Part shown: positions 25,799 through 33,794 of the stretch, one piece after another
Layout of the letters: each line of letters starts with the position of its first letter
Numbering within the stretch: position 1 is the stretch's first letter
Origin: JAZKDW01 sp040387375
GTDB taxonomy: Bacteria > Pseudomonadota > Gammaproteobacteria > Burkholderiales > Burkholderiaceae_D
Reading direction: 5' to 3'
Length of the DNA: 64,000 nt
Assembly (NCBI GenBank): GCA_040387375.1
Contig: JAZKDW010000033.1
Span: 5,281 to 69,280, forward strand
Notes under the pieces: model-generated
What the model was told of the DNA's origin: nothing
What the model saw: only the letters and a program-made list of their open reading frames with translations
Database searches by the model: none
Made by a program: the position numbers and the translations under genes

Positions 25799-26503
25799 AT
25801 GGCCATTTCCCCCCTTACATTGCGGCACGCTGCGCCCGCCCTAGAATGCCGGCGCATACGCAAGACTTACGGCAATGGCCGGGTCGTGCTGAGCCAGCTC
25901 GATTTCATTCTTGCGGCGGGAGAATATGTCGCCATCATGGGCGACTCCGGGGTCGGCAAATCGACCCTGCTCAACCTGATCGCCGGCCTTGATGCGGCCG
26001 ACAGCGGCGACATGCTGATCGACGGCGCCAACATGTCGTCCCTGGACGACGATGCGGCGACGCTGCTGCGCCGGCAAAAGCTCGGCTTCATTTTCCAGGC
26101 ATTCCATATCCTGCCGCATCTGACCCTGCAGCAGAATGTCGGATTGCCGCTGTTGCTGAATGGCCTGCCGCTGGAACGTGCAGGGCAACTGCTGGATGCG
26201 GTCGGACTGCGCGGACGCGGCCCTGACTTCCCGCGCCAACTGTCGGGCGGCGAAATGCAGCGTGTGGCGATCGCCCGCGCACTGGTGCACAAACCCAGGC
26301 TGGTGCTGGCCGACGAACCGACCGGCAACCTCGATCCGGACACCGCGCATGAAGTATTGAAGCTGCTGCGCGACGAGATCAAGTCGAACGGCGCCTCCGG
26401 CATCATCGTCACCCATTCGCATGCGGCAGCGGCCACCGCCGACCGCGTGCTGGTGCTGACCCGGGATGGCTTGCAGCCGGCGCCGGCCAGCAGGACCGAA
26501 TGA
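25799..26503 (+). CDS. ABC transporter ATP-binding protein (LolD/MacB class)
   Basis: 234 aa. Walker A GDSGVGKSTLLN, Q-loop FIFQAFHILPHLT, signature LSGGEMQRVAIARAL, Walker B LVLADEPTGNLD and the switch His in IIVTHSH are all intact. The LolD/MacB group pairs with FtsX-type permeases that move lipids or peptides by a pushing mechanism at the periplasmic face. Its stop overlaps the permease start by four bases. Confidence 0.92.
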   Translation: MAISPLTLRHAAPALECRRIRKTYGNGRVVLSQLDFILAAGEYVAIMGDSGVGKSTLLNLIAGLDAADSGDMLIDGANMSSLDDDAATLLRRQKLGFIFQAFHILPHLTLQQNVGLPLLLNGLPLERAGQLLDAVGLRGRGPDFPRQLSGGEMQRVAIARALVHKPRLVLADEPTGNLDPDTAHEVLKLLRDEIKSNGASGIIVTHSHAAAATADRVLVLTRDGLQPAPASRTE

Positions 26504-29040
26504 CCGGGCCACCTTCCCGTTCCCGCTGGCGCCTGAGCCGCTGGCTGCTGGGAGGGGAATGGCGCGCCCACCCGGTGCGTGCGCTAGTCGCGATCGGCGC
26601 CATCATGCTGGGCGTTGCGCTCGGTTTTGCGATCCACTTGATCAATGCGGCTGCCTTCAATGAATTTTCGGCGGCAGTCAAAAGCCTGTCCGGCGTCTCG
26701 GATCTGCAGGTGCGCGGGGCGCAGGCCACCTTCGATGAAGGGCTGTATCCGGTGCTGGCCCAACATGCCGGCGTCGCGCTAGCCAATCCAGTGCTGGAAC
26801 TCGACGCCGCCGTCCCCGGTGAAAAAACGGCCTTGAAAATTCTCGGCATCGACGTCTTCCGGGCTGCGGTCATCGCACCGGACCTGCTCGGCGTCGGCGC
26901 CGAGGACAAACCCTTCGACACGCTGATGGATGACAGCATTTTCCTGTCGCCGGCGGCGATGGAATGGCTGAAGGTAAAACAAGGCGACCAGCTGCCACTG
27001 CGCGCCGGCACCAGAACGGTGACGTTGCGGGTGGCCGGCGCCATCGTGCGCGCCCGGCCAGGACAGCGGCTCGCGGTGATGGATATCGGCGCGGCGCAAT
27101 GGCGCTTCGACCGCCTCGGCCAGTTGTCGCGCATTGAACTGAAGCTGACCGAGGGTGTCGACCGCGACGCTTTCCGCGCCGCGCTGGCGCAAGAAATGCA
27201 GGGGCGGCTGCTGGTGACTGAAACCAAAGACCAGGAAGCCCGCACCGCCAACATGTCGCGCGCCTATCGGGTCAATCTTAATGTACTGGCGCTGGTGGCC
27301 TTGTTCACCGGCGCATTCCTGGTGTTCTCGACCCAGGCCCTGTCGGTCATCCGCCGCCGTCAGCAATTTGCCTTGTTGCGGGTGCTCGGCCTGACCCGAA
27401 AGCAGCTGCTCGGCCAGATACTGCTTGAAGGGGCTGCGCTGGGAATGATCGGATCGCTGCTCGGCCTGGCGCTGGGTTATGGATTCGCCGCACTTGCCTT
27501 GCAGTTTTTCGGCGGCGACCTCGGGGGCGGTTATTTCCCGGGCGTGAAACCGTCGGTCCGTTTCGACCCGCTTGCCGCCTTGATATTCTTCATGGCCGGC
27601 GCCGGCATCGCTCTGCTCGGCAGCGCCAGCCCGGCATGGGAAGCGGCGCGCGCCAGACCCGCCTCCGCCCTCAAATCCGGAACCGAAGACGTGGCGTTAT
27701 CGAATCTGGCGACGCCCTGGCCTGCATTGGCCTGCCTGTCGCTGGGCGCGCTGTTCACGCAGTTGCCGCCGGTATCGGAACTGCCGGTGTTCGGTTATCT
27801 GGCGGTCGCGCTGCTGCTGATCGGCGGCATCGCACTGATGCCGCGCTTTTCCGCGGTAATTTTTTCCGCCGCCTCGGCATTCGCGTCAGGCCCGGTGTCG
27901 ACATTGACGCTGGCGCGGCTGGCCAATGCACCCAACCAGGCATCGATCGCGCTGGGCGGCGTGCTGGCGAGCTTCAGCCTGATGGTCGCAATGGCGATCA
28001 TGGTGTCGAGTTTTCGGGTATCGGTCGACGACTGGCTGAGCCGCGTGCTGGCGGCCGACCTGTATGTGCGATCGGCGGCCAGCGGCGACACGGGTGTGCT
28101 GAAGCCCGATGAACAGAAGCTGATCGCCGCTGCGCCGGGCGTGGCGCGCGCCGACTTCCTGCGTGTATCGCAGTTGACGCTTGACCCGGGCCGGCCTTCG
28201 GTGGCGCTGATTGCGCGGCCGATCGACCTTGCCGACCCGGGCAAGGTGCTGCCGCTGACCGGGCCCGTGATGACACCCGGTTTGCTGCCGCCGGGACTAA
28301 TGCCCGTCTGGGGCTCGGAGGCCATGGTCGACCTGTATGGCTATGCGGTCGGCAAACGTGTCAGCCTGCCCATCGCGGGGCGTTCGCATGACTTTATCGT
28401 CGCCGGCATCTGGCGCGATTATGCGCGGCAATCGGGCTCGATACAGATGCGCCTGTCCGACTATCAGGCGCTGTCGGGCGATACCGATGTGAACGATGCG
28501 GCGCTGTGGCTGCGATCCGGCGCAGCCGCCGCCACGGTGATCGATGCTTTGCGCAGCCTGCCGTTCGGGAATGCACTGGAATTTTCGGAGCCGGGAGAAA
28601 TCCGGGCGCTGAGTCTGAAGATTTTCGACCGCAGTTTTGCGGTGACCTATCTGCTGGAAGTGGTGGCGATTGTCATCGGCCTGTTCGGAATTGCGGCGAC
28701 ATTCTCGGCGCAGACACTGGCGCGGGCGAAAGAATTCGGCATGTTGCGCCATATCGGGGTAACGCGCCGCCAGATACTGATGGTGCTGGCTGCGGAAGGC
28801 GGGCTGCTCACCGCGGCCGGGATCGGCGCCGGCTTTTTGCTGGGCTGGTGCATCAGCCTGATCCTGGTGTTCATCGTGAATCCGCAATCGTTTCACTGGA
28901 CCATGCAGCTGCATATGCCGTGGGGCCTGCTGGCTTCGGTGGCAACGGTATTGCTGGCGGCGTCGGCATTGACGGCGCTGGTTGCCGGCCGGTTTGCGGT
29001 GTCTGGAAATGCGGTACGTGCGGTGCGGGAGGACTGGTGA
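26500..29040 (+). CDS. FtsX-like ABC transporter permease
   Basis: 846 aa. One N-terminal membrane helix (LVAIGAIMLGVALGFAIHLI) is followed by a ~200-residue periplasmic part, three helices (around 265-375), more helices near 410-440, a second periplasmic part and a last FtsX domain near the C-terminus (YLLEVVAIVIGLFGIAATFS). Two FtsX units in one chain of ~800 residues is typical for the permease that works with AttH-like proteins. Its start overlaps the ATPase stop and its stop overlaps the next ATG by one base. Confidence 0.9.
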   Translation: MTGPPSRSRWRLSRWLLGGEWRAHPVRALVAIGAIMLGVALGFAIHLINAAAFNEFSAAVKSLSGVSDLQVRGAQATFDEGLYPVLAQHAGVALANPVLELDAAVPGEKTALKILGIDVFRAAVIAPDLLGVGAEDKPFDTLMDDSIFLSPAAMEWLKVKQGDQLPLRAGTRTVTLRVAGAIVRARPGQRLAVMDIGAAQWRFDRLGQLSRIELKLTEGVDRDAFRAALAQEMQGRLLVTETKDQEARTANMSRAYRVNLNVLALVALFTGAFLVFSTQALSVIRRRQQFALLRVLGLTRKQLLGQILLEGAALGMIGSLLGLALGYGFAALALQFFGGDLGGGYFPGVKPSVRFDPLAALIFFMAGAGIALLGSASPAWEAARARPASALKSGTEDVALSNLATPWPALACLSLGALFTQLPPVSELPVFGYLAVALLLIGGIALMPRFSAVIFSAASAFASGPVSTLTLARLANAPNQASIALGGVLASFSLMVAMAIMVSSFRVSVDDWLSRVLAADLYVRSAASGDTGVLKPDEQKLIAAAPGVARADFLRVSQLTLDPGRPSVALIARPIDLADPGKVLPLTGPVMTPGLLPPGLMPVWGSEAMVDLYGYAVGKRVSLPIAGRSHDFIVAGIWRDYARQSGSIQMRLSDYQALSGDTDVNDAALWLRSGAAAATVIDALRSLPFGNALEFSEPGEIRALSLKIFDRSFAVTYLLEVVAIVIGLFGIAATFSAQTLARAKEFGMLRHIGVTRRQILMVLAAEGGLLTAAGIGAGFLLGWCISLILVFIVNPQSFHWTMQLHMPWGLLASVATVLLAASALTALVAGRFAVSGNAVRAVREDW

Positions 29041-30113
29041 TGGGCTTTTTTGGAAAACTGCTGCTGGTGCTGGGCGCCGTCATCGCCTGCGCTTTTGCGG
29101 CGCCGCCTCAATTTGCGCAGGTGACGCCCGGCAGGCAACTCACCTTCCCTGCCGACTTCGGCGCCCATCCCGATTTTCGTACTGAATGGTGGTACGCGAC
29201 CGGATGGCTGGAAACGCCGGATAAAAAGCCGCTGGGATTCCAGATCACCTTCTTCCGTTCCGCCACCGATCACGACCCGCAAAACCCCAGCCGCTTCGCG
29301 CCGAAGCAGCTGATCATCGCCCACGCGGCGCTGTCCGATCCCGCCGCCGGCAAGCTGTTGCATGACCAGAAAAGCGCACGCGAGGGTTTTGGACTGGCCC
29401 ATGCCAGGCAGGGCAATACCGACGTCAAGCTGGATGACTGGCATCTGGTGCGCGACACCAATGGCCGCTACCAGGCAACGGTGAAAGCGCGCGATTTCAC
29501 GCTGACGCTGGCGCTGACACCGTCGCAGGCGCCCATGCTGCAAGGCGAGGCCGGATTGTCGCGCAAGGGACCGCGGCCCGAGCAAGCCAGCTACTATTAC
29601 AGCGAACCGCATCTGCAAGTCGCCGGCAGCATCACGCGCAACGGCAAAAAAGCGGCTGTCACGGGCAGCGCCTGGCTCGATCATGAATGGTCCACCAGCG
29701 TGCTGGATGAAAACGCGACGGGCTGGGATTGGGTCGGCGCCAATCTTGATGACGGTGCGGCGCTGATGGCATTCCAGATCCGCAGCAAGTCGGGTGGTAA
29801 ACTGTGGGCCCACGCCGCCCTGCGTGATGCGACGGGGCGGATCACGCAATTCAAATCGGACGATGTGCATTTTCAGCCGGACCGCACATGGCGCTCGCCG
29901 CGCACCAAGGCCAGTTATCCAGTCGCGACCACGATCCGGACCGGCCCGCTGACCTGGCAACTGACGCCACTGCAGGATGATCAGGAGCTCGACTCGCGCT
30001 TGTCCACGGGCGCGGTTTACTGGGAAGGCGCGGTGACCCTCACCCGCGATGGACGTCGGGCCGGACGCGGTTATCTCGAAATGACCGGCTATGTAAAACC
30101 ACTCAAACTATGA
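29040..30113 (+). CDS. AttH/CrtC-like lipocalin-domain protein
   Basis: 357 aa. A hydrophobic leader (MGFFGKLLLVLGAVIACAFA) suggests export. The body shows the family marks FRTEWWYATGWL, LGFQITFFR, YYYSEPHLQVAGSI and WLDHEWSTSVL of the hydroxyneurosporene-synthase/AttH group. Members next to FtsX-type ABC genes are not carotenoid enzymes; they look like periplasmic lipid- or substrate-binding partners of the transporter. Tight overlaps on both sides (TGATG upstream, ATGA downstream) place it in a four-gene operon. Confidence 0.87.
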   Translation: MGFFGKLLLVLGAVIACAFAAPPQFAQVTPGRQLTFPADFGAHPDFRTEWWYATGWLETPDKKPLGFQITFFRSATDHDPQNPSRFAPKQLIIAHAALSDPAAGKLLHDQKSAREGFGLAHARQGNTDVKLDDWHLVRDTNGRYQATVKARDFTLTLALTPSQAPMLQGEAGLSRKGPRPEQASYYYSEPHLQVAGSITRNGKKAAVTGSAWLDHEWSTSVLDENATGWDWVGANLDDGAALMAFQIRSKSGGKLWAHAALRDATGRITQFKSDDVHFQPDRTWRSPRTKASYPVATTIRTGPLTWQLTPLQDDQELDSRLSTGAVYWEGAVTLTRDGRRAGRGYLEMTGYVKPLKL

Positions 30114-31897
30114 CAAAAACAAATTCCAGAGAACTGAAGAAAGCCAGCCTGGCGACATTGGCGGGCCTGTTTCCCTTCCTGGCGCCGTACAAGCGCCAGT
30201 TCCTGCTGGCCGGAATCGCCCTGCTCACCGCCGCCTGCGCGACGCTGGCGATACCGTATGCGTTCAAGCAGATGATCGACCTCGGTTTTGGCGCCGCCGG
30301 CGCCAAAAGCACCGCGCATATCGATCTCTATTTCATTGCCCTGTTCGGCGTTGCATCGGTACTGGCGATCGCCACCGCGGCGCGCTTTTACATGGTGTCA
30401 TGGCTGGGCGAACGGGTCACGGCCGACATTCGCTCCGCGGTGTATGGACATGTGGTCACGCAGAGCCCGCAGTTTTTCGAAACCACACAAAGCGGCGAAG
30501 TATTGTCGCGCCTGACCACCGACACCACCCTGATCCAGTCTGTGGTCGGCACCAGCATCTCGATGGCCCTGCGCAATGGTTTGCTGTTCATCGGCGGCAT
30601 GACGATGCTGTTTGTCACCAGCATCAAGCTGTCCTCCATCATCCTCGTCACGCTGATGGCCGTGGTGCTGCCGATCGTCATGTTCGGCCGGCGCGTGCGC
30701 AAGCTGTCGCGCGACTCGCAGGACCGGATTGCCGATGCCTCGGCGATGGCGGGAGAAATCCTGAATGCGATGCCGACGGTGCAGGCATACACCCACGAGT
30801 CCATCGAGGCGACGCGCTTCGGCTCTTCCGTCGAGCGTGCGTTCAAGACTGCGATGCAGCGCATACGCGCACGCTCGATGCTGACCCTGATCGCCATCCT
30901 GCTGGTGTTCGGCGCCATCGTGTTCGTGCTGTGGCTGGGCGCGCATGCGGTGGTCGGCGGCACAATGACGGGCGGCGAACTGGGCCAGTTCATCCTGTAT
31001 GCGGCGATTGTCGCGGGCGCCATCGGCGCGCTGTCGGAAGTGCTGGGCGAAGCGCAGCGCGCAGCCGGCGCCACCGAGCGCCTGCTGGAATTGCTGGGCG
31101 AGGAGTCGCCCATCCAGTCGCCCACCCAGCCGAAGCCGCTGCCGCCGCGCGCGGCTGCCGGCGCGACGCTGGCGCTCAACGAGGTGACTTTCCACTATCC
31201 GTCGCGCCCTCTGAGCGCAGCGTTGTCGGACCTGACGGTGAAAATCGCCGCCGGTGAGACCGTGGCGATCGTCGGCCCTTCCGGCGCCGGCAAGACCACG
31301 CTGTTCCAATTGCTGCTGCGGTTTTATGATCCGCAGCAGGGACTGATCACGCTTGATGGCGTCGATATCAGGCAGCTTGAACTGCAGGTGCTGCGCGACG
31401 CGATCGGGATCGTGCCGCAGGATACGGTGATTTTTTCGGCCAATGCGATGGAAAATATTCGCTACGGCCGCGCCGGCGCCAGCGATGAGGACGTGATCGC
31501 GGCGGCAAAAATGGCGGCCGCGCATGAGTTCATCGAGCGCCTGCCGGAGGGTTATCGATCCTTCCTTGGCGAGCGCGGCGTGCGGCTGTCTGGCGGCCAG
31601 CGGCAACGCATCGCCATCGCCCGCGCCCTGCTGAAAAACCCGCCGCTATTGCTGCTCGATGAAGCGACCAGCGCACTGGATGCGGAGTCCGAGCGGCTGG
31701 TGCAAAGCGCGCTGGAAGCGGCAATGGTCGATCGCACCACGCTGGTGATTGCGCACCGGCTGGCGACGGTACAGCGCGCCGACCGGATCCTGGTGATGGA
31801 ACATGGCCGCATCGTCGAAACCGGCACGCACGCGTCGCTGGTGGCGCAAGGCGGTTTGTATGCGAGCCTGGCGGCACTGCAGTTTTCGCAAATCTAA
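30110..31897 (+). CDS. ABC exporter, fused membrane and ATPase domains (MsbA-like)
   Basis: 595 aa. Six membrane helices occupy roughly residues 20-310, with the coupling helix region near YTHESIEATRFG. The ATPase domain has Walker A GPSGAGKTTLFQ, Q-loop IVPQDTVIFS, signature LSGGQRQRIAIARAL, Walker B LLLLDEATSALD and VIAHRL. It should act as a homodimer exporting lipids or amphipathic compounds. It shares a four-base overlap with the AttH-like gene, so both exporters are expressed together. Confidence 0.9.
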   Translation: MTKTNSRELKKASLATLAGLFPFLAPYKRQFLLAGIALLTAACATLAIPYAFKQMIDLGFGAAGAKSTAHIDLYFIALFGVASVLAIATAARFYMVSWLGERVTADIRSAVYGHVVTQSPQFFETTQSGEVLSRLTTDTTLIQSVVGTSISMALRNGLLFIGGMTMLFVTSIKLSSIILVTLMAVVLPIVMFGRRVRKLSRDSQDRIADASAMAGEILNAMPTVQAYTHESIEATRFGSSVERAFKTAMQRIRARSMLTLIAILLVFGAIVFVLWLGAHAVVGGTMTGGELGQFILYAAIVAGAIGALSEVLGEAQRAAGATERLLELLGEESPIQSPTQPKPLPPRAAAGATLALNEVTFHYPSRPLSAALSDLTVKIAAGETVAIVGPSGAGKTTLFQLLLRFYDPQQGLITLDGVDIRQLELQVLRDAIGIVPQDTVIFSANAMENIRYGRAGASDEDVIAAAKMAAAHEFIERLPEGYRSFLGERGVRLSGGQRQRIAIARALLKNPPLLLLDEATSALDAESERLVQSALEAAMVDRTTLVIAHRLATVQRADRILVMEHGRIVETGTHASLVAQGGLYASLAALQFSQI

Positions 31898-31902
31898 TTG
31901 GG

Positions 31903-33570
31903 TTACTGTCCGAACCCGTTCGCCACGATGACTTCCACCAGGTTGGGCACACCGCTTGCCAATGCCTGCCGCAGCACGAGATCGATATCGGCCGGGTCGG
32001 TAATGCACGCCGACTGCATGCCCATGCCCTGCGCCACCGCGGCATAATCAATCGCGGGATCGTTGATATCCATCGCCACGAAGCGGTCGGTGCCACGGCT
32101 GGAAATCAGCCGCTCCTTGATCACGCGATAACCGCGATTATTGACGATCACGTAGGTGATCGGCAGCTTCAGGTGGGCGGCGGTCCACAAGGCCTGTATG
32201 CCGTACATCGCGCTGCCATCGCCGATGATCGCCACCACCGGACGCCCGGGATGCGCCAGGCTGACGCCGACCGCGCCCGGCAAGCCGAAACCGAGGCCGC
32301 CGCTGGCCAGGCCATAATAGCCATTCGGATCCTGCACCGGCAGGAAGGTCGAGATCGCCGATGCCGCGGTCAGCGTCTCGTCGACCACGATCGTGTTATC
32401 CGGCAAGGCGTCGATCAGGCGCATGATCAGATAACGCTGATCGATCGGTTCAGATTGCGCGAACGTGCCGACTTCCTGGCGCGCGATTTCCCGGCGCGCA
32501 TTCCAGTTGCCCGGCGCGAGCGCGCGCAGTCTCTGCGCCGCCTGCTCCTGGTATGACACGCTGCGCATGCGCAGCAACGGCAGCAGCGCACGCAGGGTTT
32601 CCTTCACGTCGGCGCGAATGGCGTAATCGGTCGGGTAGTTTTTCCCCAGCTCCCATTCCCTTTCGGTCAGATGCACCACCGGCATGCCGTCCGGCATCGG
32701 GTCTACCGGGCTGTACGGCGACATGCGAAGCAGGTCGGCGCCAAGGCAGATCAGCAGATCGAATTGTTCCAGCGTCTTGCGCACCTTTTTCTGGTCGCGT
32801 GTCAGGTCGCCCATGTTGGCCAGGTGGGTTGCCGGGTAACGCGCGTTGTAGGGCACCGGTTCCTGATACACCGCTGCCCCCAGCAATTCCGCCAGCTCGC
32901 AGGCTTCCGCGAAAGCGTCGTTACTAGCCAGTTCGCGGCCGGCGATGATGACAGGATTGGCGGCAGCCATAAGCCGCTCCGCCAGTTGTTGCAGGGCCTG
33001 ATCGGTGGGCCGGGTGGCGCTGTTGATGCGGGTCGGCTTGCCGAACTCCAGTTCCGCTTCATCGTCCAGTATCGAACCTGGCAGGCTGATGAAGACCGGA
33101 CCAGTCGGCGCCGTCATCGCAATTTTTGCGGCGCGCCGGATAATGCGGGGCAGATCCTCGACACGCGTCACTTCGACCGCCCATTTCACCAGCGGTTGTG
33201 CGATCGGCACCAGCGGTTCGTACAACAGCGGCTCCTGCAATCCATAACCGAGCTCGTACTGGCCGGCGGTGATGATGAGAGGCGAGCCGCTGAATTTGGC
33301 GGTGTAGATCGCGCCCATTGCATGCCCCAGCCCCGGCGTGCAATGCAGGTTGCAGGCAACCAGCTTGCCGGACGAGCGCGCAAATCCATCGGCCATGCTG
33401 ACCACCGAGGATTCTTGCAGGCCAAGCACGTAATTCATTTCCGGAAACTGCGAGACCGCCTCCATGATGGCCAGTTCGGTGGTGCCCGGATTGCCGAACA
33501 TATGGGTAACACCTTCATCGAGCAGCAGCTGGAGAAACGCTGCCCGGCCTGTCATCTTGCGGGTGGTCAT
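31903..33570 (-). CDS. Thiamine-diphosphate enzyme, benzoylformate-decarboxylase-like
   Basis: 555 aa from ATG 33570; the frame stays open further upstream only through repeat DNA. N-terminal PYR domain: MFGNPGTTELAIMEA with the catalytic Glu in LGLQESSVVSMADGFAR. NLHCTPGLGHAMG lines up with the active-site His loop of benzoylformate decarboxylase. The C-terminal PP domain has GDGSAMYGIQAL...VNN, the ThDP-Mg motif. It decarboxylates or ligates a 2-oxo acid; which one is not clear, and the second His of true benzoylformate decarboxylase is not obvious here. It is downstream of the fused oxidoreductase gene. Confidence 0.82.
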   Translation of the reverse strand: MTTRKMTGRAAFLQLLLDEGVTHMFGNPGTTELAIMEAVSQFPEMNYVLGLQESSVVSMADGFARSSGKLVACNLHCTPGLGHAMGAIYTAKFSGSPLIITAGQYELGYGLQEPLLYEPLVPIAQPLVKWAVEVTRVEDLPRIIRRAAKIAMTAPTGPVFISLPGSILDDEAELEFGKPTRINSATRPTDQALQQLAERLMAAANPVIIAGRELASNDAFAEACELAELLGAAVYQEPVPYNARYPATHLANMGDLTRDQKKVRKTLEQFDLLICLGADLLRMSPYSPVDPMPDGMPVVHLTEREWELGKNYPTDYAIRADVKETLRALLPLLRMRSVSYQEQAAQRLRALAPGNWNARREIARQEVGTFAQSEPIDQRYLIMRLIDALPDNTIVVDETLTAASAISTFLPVQDPNGYYGLASGGLGFGLPGAVGVSLAHPGRPVVAIIGDGSAMYGIQALWTAAHLKLPITYVIVNNRGYRVIKERLISSRGTDRFVAMDINDPAIDYAAVAQGMGMQSACITDPADIDLVLRQALASGVPNLVEVIVANGFGQ

Positions 33571-33616
33571 GTTGAGAATTTCTTTTTTGGGTGAGTATGT
33601 AATCGAGGGGCAACTC

Positions 33617-33783
33617 GTAGGGTGGAAAAGCGAAGCGCCTTCCACCGAATGACGGTGTGCCAGAGTTGTGGTTTGGTGGAAGGGTGTAGCAGGGGTTTCG
33701 TGAGGCATTGCCTCACGCCTGCGAAACGATATTCGCTTGCAAGCGAATATGCGCCCTGCAAGGGCTTCGCTTTTCCACCCTAC
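33617..33783. repeat. MITE-like element B with 21-23 bp terminal inverted repeats
   Basis: The ends GTAGGGTGGAAAAGCGAAGC (33617 on) and GCTTCGCTTTTCCACCCTAC (to 33783) are exact inverted copies of each other over 20 bases. The GTAGGGTGGAAAAGCGAAGC end type is a familiar dispersed repeat in proteobacteria. Element length is 167 bases, and it has no gene. The double-hairpin core (copy B) is inside. It lies between the oxidoreductase/GlcG gene and the ThDP enzyme gene. Confidence 0.75.
33687..33760 (+). repeat. Double-hairpin repeat core, copy B
   Basis: TAGCAGGGG, hairpin 1 (33699-33717, arms CGTGAGGCA/TGCCTCACG), CCTGCGAAACG, hairpin 2 (33729-33750, a perfect 22-base palindrome with ATATTCGC arms and the TTGCAA centre) and GCCCTGCA. 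The order and the unpaired linkers match copies A and C. Confidence 0.75.
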
Positions 33784-33794
33784 TCCACTATCCC

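Noticed and set aside
29040..30113. Carotenoid 1,2-hydratase for carotenoid synthesis
   Set aside because: No other carotenoid genes are present, and the gene overlaps an FtsX-type ABC permease gene, the standard AttH setting.
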